DNA from: Bradyrhizobium sp.
GTDB lineage: Bacteria; Pseudomonadota; Alphaproteobacteria; Rhizobiales; Xanthobacteraceae
Length of the DNA stretch: 64,000 nt
Assembly: GCF_027307225.1 (NCBI RefSeq)
Contig: NZ_DAHUXJ010000157.1
Coordinates: 1 to 64,000, forward strand
Direction: 5' to 3'
The position numbers were made by a program, and so were the translations under genes. This document shows positions 33,322 to 42,689 of the stretch, piece by piece. The notes under the pieces were generated by a model, which was not told the origin of the DNA, ran no database searches, and saw only the letters and a program-made list of their open reading frames with translations. How positions within the stretch are numbered: the stretch's first letter is position 1; each line of letters begins with the position of its first letter.

Positions 33322-34530
33322 CTATTCCTCGAACACACCCGGCAGCAGTTGCCATTTCCGCCCGTCAAAGCGCTGCAGCCGCATTTGCTTGATCGGGTCG
33401 TAGTCGTCCGGCGTGGTGTTAACGGTGATGCCCGGTAGCAGCGCCGGCAAATAAACACCTTGCAAATGAGTGGCGACGGCCATGAGATTCTCGCGCGTCA
33501 GGTCGTCGCCACAACGGCGCAAGACTTCGGCGAACAGGGTGGCGTTGGAGTAGCCGGTAAAGGCGAAGGCGTCGCGGGTGTTGCCGTTTGAATAATACTT
33601 CTGCATGAAAGCGAGCCAGGCGAGATAGTCGGGATTGGTTGCCCATTGCGGATCGCCGACAGACTTGAAGGAGGTCGTCGTCATCACCCCCGTGGAGTTG
33701 TCGAGCCCCGCGGGCGCCAGCACCGCGGTGACCGAGGCGGAAACCTCCGCGAGGAATCGGGTCGGATGCCAGTCGATCTCTGAAAGCTTGCGAATGGCCT
33801 GTGCGGCGAACTTCGGGCTCGCCGCGATCAGCAGCGTGTCCGCCCCCGAGGCGTGAAGCGTCAGGATCTGCGAATCGATGGTCGGATCGCTCGCTTCATA
33901 CGCGGCCGTCGCGACGATCGCGTGCGCTGCGTCGCTGCCAAGCTTTTCCCTCATCCCTTCGAGATAGTCGCGACCGAAGTCGTCGTTTTGATAAAGAATC
34001 GCAACGCGGGCACGTGGACTGCTGGTGAGGATGTATTGCCCGTAGACCTTTGCTTCCGACCGCAGAAGATTGACGAACGGAATGGTCCATGGAAAATGAG
34101 AGGGGTCATTCCATCTCGAAGCACCGGCCTGAATGAACAGCTGCGGTACATGGTTGGAGTTGAGATACCTCTGGATCGCCGCATTGGTCGGCGTACCGAA
34201 CGACCCGAAAATCGCCAGCACACCGTCTTGTTCGACCAGACGGCGCGTCTGCTCCAGTGTTTTCGAAGGACTATACGCATCGTCGAGCGAGATCAGCGTG
34301 ACGCGGCGGCCGTTGATACCTCCGTGTTGGTTGATCATCTTGAAATAGGCGACCTCGCTTTCGCCGATCACGCGCGCCGCTGACACCGGTCCACTATATG
34401 GCATGGTCTGACCGATCTTGATTTCGGTGTCGGTGACGCCCGGCCCGTACTTCTGTTCGGCGCCGGCGCAAGGCGCCGCCGCGCTCAAGAACGCAGCGAC
34501 GGAAATCGCAAGGCTCGTCTTGCAGGTCAT
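33322..34530 (-). CDS. Branched-chain amino acid-type ABC substrate-binding protein coupled to a methyltransferase gene
   Basis: A type I periplasmic binding protein of 402 residues with a signal peptide (MTCKTSLAISVAAFLSAAAPCAGA) and the mature start DTEIKIGQTMPYSGPVSAARVIG. NDDFGRDYLEGM and FTGYSNATLFAEVLRR follow the family pattern. Its ATG overlaps the TGA of the methyltransferase gene (ATGA), so the two are co-translated, which is unusual for a binding protein. No ATPase or permease lies nearby. The ligand is unknown; an aromatic or methylated compound linked to the enzyme is a speculation. Confidence 0.87.
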   Translation of the reverse strand: MTCKTSLAISVAAFLSAAAPCAGAEQKYGPGVTDTEIKIGQTMPYSGPVSAARVIGESEVAYFKMINQHGGINGRRVTLISLDDAYSPSKTLEQTRRLVEQDGVLAIFGSFGTPTNAAIQRYLNSNHVPQLFIQAGASRWNDPSHFPWTIPFVNLLRSEAKVYGQYILTSSPRARVAILYQNDDFGRDYLEGMREKLGSDAAHAIVATAAYEASDPTIDSQILTLHASGADTLLIAASPKFAAQAIRKLSEIDWHPTRFLAEVSASVTAVLAPAGLDNSTGVMTTTSFKSVGDPQWATNPDYLAWLAFMQKYYSNGNTRDAFAFTGYSNATLFAEVLRRCGDDLTRENLMAVATHLQGVYLPALLPGITVNTTPDDYDPIKQMRLQRFDGRKWQLLPGVFEE

Positions 34531-35585
34531 GACTTGCCTCCGCTGGCACTGCCCGCACTACCTTTCGCGGCGGTCATGATGGTGAAGGGCGATCGGGTCG
34601 GCTCTGCCGCGATGGCGGCGAGACCGGCTGCGGCGAACATCGCGTTGTATTGCGACACGGTGCGCTCGCGGCCGCCCGTCGCTACCAGCATGTGCATATC
34701 CATCATCACGATTTCGCGGTGAGCGCCTTGCGGCAAGATCCGCTCAGGCAGCACGCGCTCGATCACGACGAGCGTGCTCTCCGGACACATGGCACGACGA
34801 CAGTTCTTCAGGATTGTGACGGCCTGCTCGTCGTTCCAATCGTGAAGGACGCTCTTCAGGATGTAAGTGTCGGAGGCTTCGGGGACCGCGTCAAAGAAAT
34901 CGCCCGCGACAATGCGGCAGTTTTGCGAAACGCGCGCCTTTTCGAGCCGCGGTGCGGCTCCGCCGATTCCGGCTGGACTGTCGAAAACAACGCCTTTGGC
35001 TTGCGGAAAAGCGGCGAGAATGGCGCTCAGCAAAACGCCGTTGCCGCCGCCGACATCCACGATGCTGCGGGCCCGGGAAAAGTCATGGCTGGCTAAAATC
35101 GCAGGTACCCATCGGTGTGTCAGCGCTGCCATGTACGCGTCGAACTTGGCAGCCCGCTCCGGGTGGAGCTTGCGGTATTGGAAGGCGCCCATCTCGAAGA
35201 CATGATTGAAGGCGGTTTCGCCCGTGCGCACCGTATGAAGCAGCTCCCCCCATGCCCTCCAGGTTCCTTCGCTGCCTTGCATGAGTGCAAGTGGACGCAA
35301 CGAACCGGCGGCATCGGAACGCAGCAAGGCGCCAGGGGCGGCAAGCGTGAACATTCCCCCCTCAGACTGTTCGACCAGGCCGAGCGCGGAGAGGGCTTGC
35401 AGCAGTCGTTTCAGCGCGTCCGGATGTGTCGCGGTCGCTTTCGCGAGCGCTTCGGCACTCATGCTTGTTTCGGCTAGCAGATCGGCCAGTTCGAGCGCGG
35501 CGGTCGTGAAAATGACCTGCGAAATCATGTATCCGGAGATCATTCCGCGCAGCCTCGCCGCGTCATCCGCGTTGGCGTCAAACAT
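34527..35585 (-). CDS. SAM-dependent O-methyltransferase (hydroxyneurosporene/hydroxyindole type)
   Basis: From the ATG at 35585, which follows GGAGGG, the protein has 352 residues. It has an N-terminal dimerisation winged helix (SAEALAKATATHPDALKRLLQALSALGLVE) and a Rossmann SAM domain with DVGGGNG (177-183) and the catalytic HDWND motif (His248). This is the O-methyltransferase class II/AcetylSerotonin-OMT-like family (PF00891), which methylates hydroxyl groups of phenolics or polyketides. A much longer frame from 36017 crosses the divergent promoter and is rejected. The gene is upstream of, and overlaps, the binding-protein gene. Confidence 0.87.
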   Translation of the reverse strand: MFDANADDAARLRGMISGYMISQVIFTTAALELADLLAETSMSAEALAKATATHPDALKRLLQALSALGLVEQSEGGMFTLAAPGALLRSDAAGSLRPLALMQGSEGTWRAWGELLHTVRTGETAFNHVFEMGAFQYRKLHPERAAKFDAYMAALTHRWVPAILASHDFSRARSIVDVGGGNGVLLSAILAAFPQAKGVVFDSPAGIGGAAPRLEKARVSQNCRIVAGDFFDAVPEASDTYILKSVLHDWNDEQAVTILKNCRRAMCPESTLVVIERVLPERILPQGAHREIVMMDMHMLVATGGRERTVSQYNAMFAAAGLAAIAAEPTRSPFTIMTAAKGSAGSASGGKS

Positions 35586-35773
35586 CTGTCGGCCCTCCAA
35601 GCACCGGATTACAGGCATCAAGGTGAGCACAGCCATGTAAATGGTTTGTCGCAGAGGGCCGGTCAGGATTGAGGCGGCGATGATCTCGTTGCGTTGGCCC
35701 TGCTGCCATCGTTCGAAAGTTGTGCTAACCTGCGTTTCCGGGCTTGCCGGCCCTGCGGCACGGGATTGGTCCA

Positions 35774-37312
35774 ATGCAAGGACGCCTGTCGAATACGCCC
35801 GAGACTGTCCACTTTGATGGGATGGTGCTCGATGTAGCCGGCCACTCGCTCGTCGACGCGGCCGGGCGCGACGTCGGACTGACCCATGGCGAGTTTGCCC
35901 TCTTGGTTGCGCTCGCGCGTCGTCCCGACCATGTCTTGTCGCGAGAGCAACTGCTTGATGCGGTAAGTGGCCGAAACGCCGCTGCGTTCGATCGAAGCGT
36001 CGATAACCTGATTGCAAGGTTACGCCGCAAGATTGAATGCGACGTCAAAAGACCGCGCATCATCGTCACTGTCAGGGGCGCGGGGTATAAATTTTGTTCG
36101 TCGCGAGTGTCATCCGTGAGAGCGTCCGCGCGGAGCGGGATACTCGCGCTTCCCTTGGCCGCTGTCGGAAACGGACGCGATGTCAGCCACTGCGCGGCGG
36201 CGCTTTCGGATACCCTCAGAACGGAACTCAAAAACGTCATTGGCGCGCGCGTCCAATATCACAACGAGCGCGCAAACGCGCATGAGGTCGCGGGCCGGCT
36301 CGGCCTGGCATATGTCGTTCGCGGCAGCCTCCGCCAGGACGATGACAAGATGCGCGTCGATTTTCAGATGACGGACGCAGCGACTGGTGACCCGGTGTGG
36401 GTCGATCGCTTCGAGGGTGTCCTTTTGGATATCTCTGGCTTCGAGTACGAGGTGATGGCGCGCATTCTCCGGGGCATCGATCTTGAATTTGCCGAGATCG
36501 AGCGCCGTCGCGGCCTGGGGCGGCCCGACACGCTGGACGCAGACGATCTACTGAAGTTGGGATTTGCTTTTCTCTATCGTCCGCGTTCGCCACAAAATCT
36601 TGCGAGGGCGCGCGGCTTCCTTGAGCGGGCACTCGATCTGGATTGCCGGTGCGCAGAAGCGCTCGCAGGCCTTGCGCAAACTCACATTTCGGACACGCTT
36701 TGCCGTTGGAGCCACGATCCGGCCAGCCAGGTTCGTCTCGCCGATGAGCAGGTCACGCGTTCCATCGAGATCAATCCAAGGCTCGGCTATGCCCATCACG
36801 TCAAAGGACTGGTTTTGCGGGTGAAGCAGCAGCCTAAGACGGCGCTTGCGGCCTTCGACAAGGCGGTCCAACTCAGTCCCAGTCTGGCGCCGGCTCATGC
36901 CGAGCGCTGCTTCACGCGGCATCTGCTCGACCGGGGCGCCAGCCGATTTGCAAGAATGCACGAAGGATTGGCGCTGGCGCGCCGCATCAGCCCGAGAGAA
37001 TCGGTGCTGGCAAACTGGCTGTACGGGGTCGGCATCGGGCATTTGAAGTTCGGCGAGATCACCGAAGCCATCGGCTGGTTGAACGAGTCGATCGCCGTCA
37101 ACCCGTTGCCGCCTGCATTGGCCTATCTCGCCTCAGCTTACGCCTTGTTGGGCGACGACGTGCATGCGCGAAGCGCATTGCGTGACTTCACACGATGCCG
37201 GCCACACGAGACACTCACGACATTCGGCCGGCGCTTGCTCGCCGATCACCAGATCTTGCCGGGCTCGCGCGTGTTCGAGGGTCTGAGAAAAGCAGGTTTG
37301 CGGGAGGCCTAG
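35774..37312 (+). CDS. CadC-like winged-helix/TPR transcriptional regulator
   Basis: The protein of about 512 residues has an N-terminal OmpR-type winged helix (LTHGEFALLVALARRPDHVLSREQLLDAV, then DRSVDNLIARLRRKI and VRGAGYKF) without a receiver domain. A middle domain follows that resembles the FlgO/adenylate-cyclase-associated region (LAYVVRGSLRQDDDKMRVDFQMTDAATG). TPR-like helical repeats fill the C-terminal half. No membrane helix is evident, unlike CadC. It is divergent from the methyltransferase/binding-protein pair, with 188 nt between, and is the likely regulator of that pair. The ATG at 35774 is preferred to that at 35744. Confidence 0.82.
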   Translation: MQGRLSNTPETVHFDGMVLDVAGHSLVDAAGRDVGLTHGEFALLVALARRPDHVLSREQLLDAVSGRNAAAFDRSVDNLIARLRRKIECDVKRPRIIVTVRGAGYKFCSSRVSSVRASARSGILALPLAAVGNGRDVSHCAAALSDTLRTELKNVIGARVQYHNERANAHEVAGRLGLAYVVRGSLRQDDDKMRVDFQMTDAATGDPVWVDRFEGVLLDISGFEYEVMARILRGIDLEFAEIERRRGLGRPDTLDADDLLKLGFAFLYRPRSPQNLARARGFLERALDLDCRCAEALAGLAQTHISDTLCRWSHDPASQVRLADEQVTRSIEINPRLGYAHHVKGLVLRVKQQPKTALAAFDKAVQLSPSLAPAHAERCFTRHLLDRGASRFARMHEGLALARRISPRESVLANWLYGVGIGHLKFGEITEAIGWLNESIAVNPLPPALAYLASAYALLGDDVHARSALRDFTRCRPHETLTTFGRRLLADHQILPGSRVFEGLRKAGLREA

Positions 37313-37459
37313 CCGGGCGCTTCTAGCACGGAGGTATCCTCGATCTCCTGGACTTCCCGTAAATGGGCTGCAATGGCGGCCTTGCGGTTTCGCTTTCGCG
37401 CCTGACGTAGACGCTCGCTGATTGAATCCCGATAAGCCTCCGCCGCGCTGGAATCGGCG

Positions 37460-38167
37460 TCACACCATCAGCAACTGATCGAGCACGTTGCGGTCGGACC
37501 TCAGCGCGGCGGAGGAGCCGGCAAAGCGCACCGCGCCCTTCTCCAGCACGTAGACGCGGTCGGCAAGTGCGAGCGAGAATTCGATGCCCTGCTCTGCCAG
37601 GAGAATGGTCAGGCCCTGTGCCTTCAATTCGCCGATCTTGGCGAGCAGCGCCTCGACCACGAGCGGCGCGAGCCCCTCCGACGGCTCGTCCAGCAGCAGC
37701 AACTCGGGATTGCCCACGAGGGTGCGGGCGATGGTCAGCATCTGCTGTTCGCCTCCCGAGAGAAAGCCGCCTTGCCGGTCATGCAGCCTGCCGAGCACGG
37801 GGAACAGGTCGATCACCGACTCGATCGTCCAGCGTCCGGGCCGCGCGGCGGCTCTCTGGGCGACGTCGAGATTCTCCCAGACCGACAGCTCGGCAAAGAT
37901 GCGGCGATCTTCCGGCACGAAGCCGATGCCGGCGCGGGCGATGCGGTGTGGTGGCCAGCCGGTGATGTCGCGTGACTTGAAGCGGACATGGCCGGCGCTG
38001 GGCGGTGTCAGCCCCATGACGGAACGCATCGTGGTGGTCTTGCCGACGCCGTTGCGGCCGAGCAGGCAGACGCATTCGCCTTCGTTGACCTCGATCGAAA
38101 TGCCGAACAGCACGCGGCTCAGCCCGTAGGCGGCATGCACGTCCTCCAGTTCCAGCAGTGCACTCAT
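37460..38167 (-). CDS. livF: Branched-chain amino acid ABC transporter ATPase LivF
   Basis: The 235-residue ATPase has Walker A GRNGVGKTT, signature LSGGEQQM, Walker B LLLLDEPSEGL and the LAEQ switch typical of LivF. Its ATG overlaps the livG stop (ATGA). It is the last gene of a liv operon. Confidence 0.92.
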   Translation of the reverse strand: MSALLELEDVHAAYGLSRVLFGISIEVNEGECVCLLGRNGVGKTTTMRSVMGLTPPSAGHVRFKSRDITGWPPHRIARAGIGFVPEDRRIFAELSVWENLDVAQRAAARPGRWTIESVIDLFPVLGRLHDRQGGFLSGGEQQMLTIARTLVGNPELLLLDEPSEGLAPLVVEALLAKIGELKAQGLTILLAEQGIEFSLALADRVYVLEKGAVRFAGSSAALRSDRNVLDQLLMV

Positions 38168-38922
38168 GATCGCGGACCCATCGGCGCGTCACCAAGATAG
38201 ACGCGGCGCACTTGCGCATCGGCACGCACCGCCGCGGGATCGCCATGCGCGATGACGCGCCCCTGATGCATCACCGCGATCCTGTGCGCAATCGAGAACA
38301 CCACGGCCATGTCATGCTCGGTGAAGAGAAGCGTGAGCCGGCGCTCGCGTGCGATGCGCTCGATCAGCGCGATCGTCTCATGGGTTTCGCTCGCCGACAT
38401 GCCCGCGGTCGGCTCGTCGAGCAGAAGGATCTTGGGATCGCTCGCGAGCGCAATGCCGAGCTCGAGTTGCTTCTGATTACCGTAGGACAGCGTGCCGGCG
38501 GTCGCCCGCGCCTGCGGGGCAAGGCCGATCGAGGCGAGCAGCGCCTCGGCTTCGCCGTGGCAGAGCTGGTTCGCGCGGGACCAGAAGTTCGGTCCCTGGC
38601 CGCGATGAGCCAGCAGGGCCGCGCGCACGTTCTCGAGCACCGTGAGCTTCGGAAAGATATTGGTGTGTTGGAACGAGCGCCCGAGCCCCATGCCGCAGAT
38701 CTTGTACGGCGCTACGCCGGTGACGTCGCGTCCATTGACGAGCACACGGCCGGCGGTCGGCTGCAGATGACCCGTGATCAGGCTGAACAGCGTCGATTTG
38801 CCGGCGCCGTTTGGACCGATGACGGCGGCAATCTCGCCCTCGGCCACGGCCAGGTCGACGTCGGACACGGCGCGGAAGCCGCCGAAGGATTTCGAGAGGC
38901 CGTGCACTTCAAGCACTGGCAC
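38164..38922 (-). CDS. livG: Branched-chain amino acid ABC transporter ATPase LivG
   Basis: The 252-residue ATPase has Walker A GPNGAGKST, the variant signature LSYGNQKQLELG and Walker B ILLLDEPTAGM, as in LivG. The start GTG at 38922 lies inside the end of livM (about 14 nt overlap). Confidence 0.92.
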   Translation of the reverse strand: MPVLEVHGLSKSFGGFRAVSDVDLAVAEGEIAAVIGPNGAGKSTLFSLITGHLQPTAGRVLVNGRDVTGVAPYKICGMGLGRSFQHTNIFPKLTVLENVRAALLAHRGQGPNFWSRANQLCHGEAEALLASIGLAPQARATAGTLSYGNQKQLELGIALASDPKILLLDEPTAGMSASETHETIALIERIARERRLTLLFTEHDMAVVFSIAHRIAVMHQGRVIAHGDPAAVRADAQVRRVYLGDAPMGPRS

Positions 38923-39910
38923 GCCTCCCCGTCTTGCGGCGAAGCCACTCCAGGCCGGTCGTCAGGCCACCGACAATTCCGCCGGGGAAGACGAACAGCA
39001 GCAGCAGAAGTATGGTCCCGAGCACGAAAGGCCAGTATTGGGTGTAGGATGTGATCTCCTGATTGAGCAGCACAAGCGTCGCGGCGCCCACCACCGGCCC
39101 CCAGAAATGGTCGATGCCGCCGAGAATGGTCATGATCATCACCTCGGCCGATTTCGGCCAGTAGACGAAATCGGAAAAGACGCCGCGGTTGAAGATGCCG
39201 AACAGGGCCCCGGCAATGCCGGCGAAGCCGCCCGCGATCACGAAGGCGGAGAGTTCGTACCTGCGCACGTTGAGGCCGATCGAGGCCGCGCGCTCCGGAT
39301 TCTCCCGTATGGTCGTCAGCATGAGGCCGAACGGCGAGGCGATGATCCGCTGTATCGCCGCCAGCGACAGCATCACCACAATGAGCGTCAGCACGTAGAA
39401 CTGCTGGGCGATGCGCAGGTCGCCGAGCAGCGGGATCGACGACATCCAGTCCAGATTTGGATAGGGAACGTCGGGAATCCCCTGGTCGCCGCCGGTGACA
39501 TCGTTCCATTTGTAGCAGATCGCCCAGATGATTTGGGAGAAGGCGAGCGTCAGCATGGCGAAATAGATCTTGGTGAGGCGCACGCAGAAGAAGCCGAACA
39601 CCAGCGCACCGAGGGCGCTTCCGATCGCCGCGGCCGGCAGCGCGATCGAGAACGGCACTGCATAAGTCTTCATCAGGATGCCGCAGACATAGGAGCCGAT
39701 GCCGAAATAGGCGACGTGACCGAACGAGACGAGGCCGGTGGTGCCGAGCAGCAGATTGAGGCTCATGGCAAACAGCGCGCTGATCGCGATTTGCGTTGCA
39801 AGAAAGGTATCGTACCGGCTGCCGACCCACGGGATGGTCAGGGCCGCGACGAACACGACGAGCACCCATGGGATGCGCCGGACCAGAGCGGGGGCAGATT
39901 TCTTCATCAT
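38909..39910 (-). CDS. livM: Branched-chain amino acid ABC transporter permease LivM
   Basis: The permease of 333 residues has eight to ten helices. GLVSFGHVAYFGIGSYVCG and the EAA-like RENPERAASIGLNVRRYEL loop are standard for LivM. The start ATG at 39910 overlaps the livH stop (ATGA); the long upstream extension to 40048 lies inside livH. Confidence 0.92.
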   Translation of the reverse strand: MMKKSAPALVRRIPWVLVVFVAALTIPWVGSRYDTFLATQIAISALFAMSLNLLLGTTGLVSFGHVAYFGIGSYVCGILMKTYAVPFSIALPAAAIGSALGALVFGFFCVRLTKIYFAMLTLAFSQIIWAICYKWNDVTGGDQGIPDVPYPNLDWMSSIPLLGDLRIAQQFYVLTLIVVMLSLAAIQRIIASPFGLMLTTIRENPERAASIGLNVRRYELSAFVIAGGFAGIAGALFGIFNRGVFSDFVYWPKSAEVMIMTILGGIDHFWGPVVGAATLVLLNQEITSYTQYWPFVLGTILLLLLFVFPGGIVGGLTTGLEWLRRKTGRRASA

Positions 39911-40791
39911 CGCAGCGGCCGCCCGAACAGGCCCCAGGGGCGGACAATCAGGATGACTGCCATCAGCGCGAACACCGAGAACAGCGAGAAGCCGGGCAAG
40001 ATCAGGATGCCGAACGAGAGCACCTGGCCGTAGATGACCGAGCCCCAAAACGTGCCCCAGAACGACCCGAGACCGCCGATCACCACGACGATAAACGCCT
40101 CGACGATGACTTCGACGTCCATTCCCGGCACGATGCTCTGGATTGGCGTGACCAGAGCGCCGGACAGGCCCGCGAGGAACGAGCTTGCAACGAACATGCC
40201 GGTATAGAGCGCACCGACGTTGGCGCCGAGCGCGCCGAGCATTTCGCGATCGAGCGCGGCGGCGCGCACCATCCGTCCGGCCGGACTGCGTGTGAGCACA
40301 AACCAGCCGGCAACGGCGATCGCCACGCCGGTCAGCATGATGAACAGATTGTAGGTCGGCAGCGTGGCGCCAAGGACCTGGAAGCCGCCGGCCAGCATCG
40401 GCGGTCGCGACACCGAGAGCTGCTGGGTGCCCCAGATGATCTTGGCGGCATCACCCAGGATCAGGACCAACGCGTAGGTGAGGAGCAATTGGTAGAGCTC
40501 CTCGCGCCCATAGATATGGCGCAACAACAGGCGTTCGATCAACCCGCCGAGCAGCGCGACGCCCAGCGCCGCGGCGAGCGCTGCGAGCCAGAAGCTGTGC
40601 AATGCGGGTGCGAGCCACTGCACGGCCTGCCAGGCGAGATACGCGCCGATCATGAAGAAGGAGCCGTGCGCAAAATTGAGCACGCGCATCACGCCGAACA
40701 CGAGCGACAGTCCCGATGCGATCAGGAACAGAAACATCGCGGTGGTGAGACCACCGAGAAATTGCCCGAACAGGAACGACACCTCGAACAT
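39907..40791 (-). CDS. livH: Branched-chain amino acid ABC transporter permease LivH
   Basis: The 294-residue permease starts MFEVSFLFGQFLGGLTTAMFLFLIASGLSLVFGVMRVLNFAHG, the usual LivH N-terminus, and has the docking loop with RAAALDREMLGALGANV. The ATG at 40791 is used rather than the frame start at 40833. The binding-protein gene lies 102 nt upstream, close enough for one transcript. Confidence 0.92.
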   Translation of the reverse strand: MFEVSFLFGQFLGGLTTAMFLFLIASGLSLVFGVMRVLNFAHGSFFMIGAYLAWQAVQWLAPALHSFWLAALAAALGVALLGGLIERLLLRHIYGREELYQLLLTYALVLILGDAAKIIWGTQQLSVSRPPMLAGGFQVLGATLPTYNLFIMLTGVAIAVAGWFVLTRSPAGRMVRAAALDREMLGALGANVGALYTGMFVASSFLAGLSGALVTPIQSIVPGMDVEVIVEAFIVVVIGGLGSFWGTFWGSVIYGQVLSFGILILPGFSLFSVFALMAVILIVRPWGLFGRPLR

Positions 40792-40893
40792 TGCCCAGCC
40801 CTTTGCACGGTTCACGCCGCGGCGCGGAGACAACGAGCGCGCGGCCGCGCCGCGCGAGTTGCGTGTTCCCGTCGTCTCCGCTGATGCGTGCCG

Positions 40894-42090
40894 TCAGTTT
40901 GTATACGGCCCCTGAGAGAGATATTTGGGGTTCTTCATGACGGCGAAGGGGTAGCGGTCGTCCTTGACCATCTGGCCCCAGAACTCGCCCATGTCGGTCT
41001 CATGAGTCTTTTCGTTGAAGGTGAGCTTGCCGATCGGGGTGTCGAAGGAGAGCCCGAGCAGCGCCTTTGCTACCTTGTCCGAATTGGTGCTGCCGGCCTT
41101 CTTGATCCCCTCGGTCAGGGCGAAGATGGAGGCGTAGCCCATGATCGCCCAGCCGGAGGCATATTTCTCCTTGGTGTAGGCCTTGAGGCGCTCGATGAAA
41201 GCCTTGTGCGCGGCGGGCTCGTTTTCCGGCCAGATGACCGGGTCGTAGGCGTCGGACCAGATGCCGTAGGGATAGTCGTTGCCCAGCGCCAGGGCTTCAT
41301 CCGTCGCTCCAACCTCGCCGGAATCGGCCATGCGGTTGTTGATCGCCTTGAAGTAGCCGAGCGGGCCCGCCTGCTTGGCGAAGGTGACGAAGTCGCCGCC
41401 GTAGACATCGCAGAAGACCGCATCGGGCTTCTTGGCCATCTGTGCGTTGATGAACGGCGTGAAGTCGCTCTGGCCGAGCTTCGGCCATTGCTGATCGACG
41501 ATCTCGATGTCGGGCCGCGCCTTCTTGATGTAGTCGACGAAGGCGGTGACGGCGTCGCGGCCATAGGCATAATCGGGCGCGATGGTCGCGACCCGTTTCA
41601 CGTCTTTCCAGCCGGCAATGATCGCGGCGCCGGTACGGCCGTCAATGTCGGTGTTGGAAGCGAGGCGGAAAATATAGGGATGCAGGTTGGCCGGCGAGGT
41701 GAGCTGGACGGTCTTCGAGGTCGGAGCGATGAAAACGATCTTGTTTTCCTTGGCGATGGTCGATACCGCCGGCGCTTCCGCGGAGGTCAATGTTCCGACC
41801 AGGAAGTCGACGTTGTCCTTGATGATCAGTTCGCGCGCGAGCCGAACCGCCTCATCGGCGCTGGCCTTGCTGTCGCGCGTCAGCAGTTCCAGTTTGCGGC
41901 CGAGCACGCCGCCGCTTGCATTGATTTCACTGACGGCCATCTCGGCGCCCTTGACGACCGGCACGCCATAAACCGAAGCGGGGCCGGACAGGGGCATCGG
42001 ATAACCGATCTTGATCGTATCGGCGGCTGCCGCCGCGGCCGGGACAAGACTTGCGGCAAAAATTCCCAATAGAAGGCGCTGCATCTTCAT
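40894..42090 (-). CDS. Substrate-binding protein of the liv-type ABC transporter
   Basis: The 398-residue periplasmic protein has a signal peptide (MKMQRLLLGIFAASLVPAAAAAA) and mature start DTIKIGYPMPLSGPASVYGVPVVKGAEMAV. It is a Peripla_BP_6 protein heading the operon with livH, livM, livG and livF. GGGAGG lies six bases before the ATG at 42090, favouring it over the ATG at 42096. The ligand may be an amino acid or an aromatic/aliphatic acid; family members vary. Confidence 0.9.
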   Translation of the reverse strand: MKMQRLLLGIFAASLVPAAAAAADTIKIGYPMPLSGPASVYGVPVVKGAEMAVSEINASGGVLGRKLELLTRDSKASADEAVRLARELIIKDNVDFLVGTLTSAEAPAVSTIAKENKIVFIAPTSKTVQLTSPANLHPYIFRLASNTDIDGRTGAAIIAGWKDVKRVATIAPDYAYGRDAVTAFVDYIKKARPDIEIVDQQWPKLGQSDFTPFINAQMAKKPDAVFCDVYGGDFVTFAKQAGPLGYFKAINNRMADSGEVGATDEALALGNDYPYGIWSDAYDPVIWPENEPAAHKAFIERLKAYTKEKYASGWAIMGYASIFALTEGIKKAGSTNSDKVAKALLGLSFDTPIGKLTFNEKTHETDMGEFWGQMVKDDRYPFAVMKNPKYLSQGPYTN

Positions 42091-42378
42091 AGGCATCCTC
42101 CCTTGTCATCTTTTGGCGATTGTCTTTACGCATCAACCTCGTTTTGTTCTGCGGCCGAACGCTAGAGGCGCCAGTCCGCATGGATATGCTCCCGCCCAGC
42201 GTGCTCCGCGAGCCCGCGCGACCGGGTTGAGTGCGTGAGGCGATCATGAGCCCAAGGTCAGGGTGGGTCAATCCGACCGCAATACGCCTTTTGTCCGAGA
42301 TTTTCGGCGCCGGCCGTGGTGTCGATTGCAGTCCACTTTGCAATCCTGCAATCTGTGCGCTCGATCAGGAGGATCCGC

Positions 42379-42537
42379 TTGGCCGCCCCCGAAGAGATCA
42401 ACTCAGACATGCTTTCCTTCTGGAATGGCAAGGGTGGCCATACCTGGGTGGCTCGTCAGGAGCACACCGACATCACGCTCACGCCGGTAACCGATGCCTT
42501 GCTCGCTTTTGCCGCGCCGCGCACCGGCGCGGTCTAG
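42379..42537 (+). pseudogene. Truncated 5' end of a class I SAM methyltransferase gene
   Basis: A TTG at 42379, with AGGAGG six bases ahead, opens a 52-residue frame with the sequence MLSFWNGKGGHTWVARQEHT followed by PVTDALLAFAAPRTG. It then stops at TAG (42535-42537) instead of continuing into the SAM motif (usually RVLDIGCGCG). This N-terminus is that of methyltransferases common in Bradyrhizobium. The rest is absent, and DNA just beyond becomes AT-richer, so the gene was probably cut by insertion of the block that follows. The missing 3' part is not seen beyond the tRNA either. Confidence 0.6.
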
Positions 42538-42689
42538 GGAGGTCCATTAACCGCTGCGGCTTTTGAAAAGCGAACGGTGCCAGTTGGACACGTGCTCGAC
42601 AAATGGCCGATTGAGACGAATCCTAGAAGTAACCGGAAACCATCAAGCCGAGCCGATCTGTAGCTACTGTGAACGAATTGGCGAAATTG

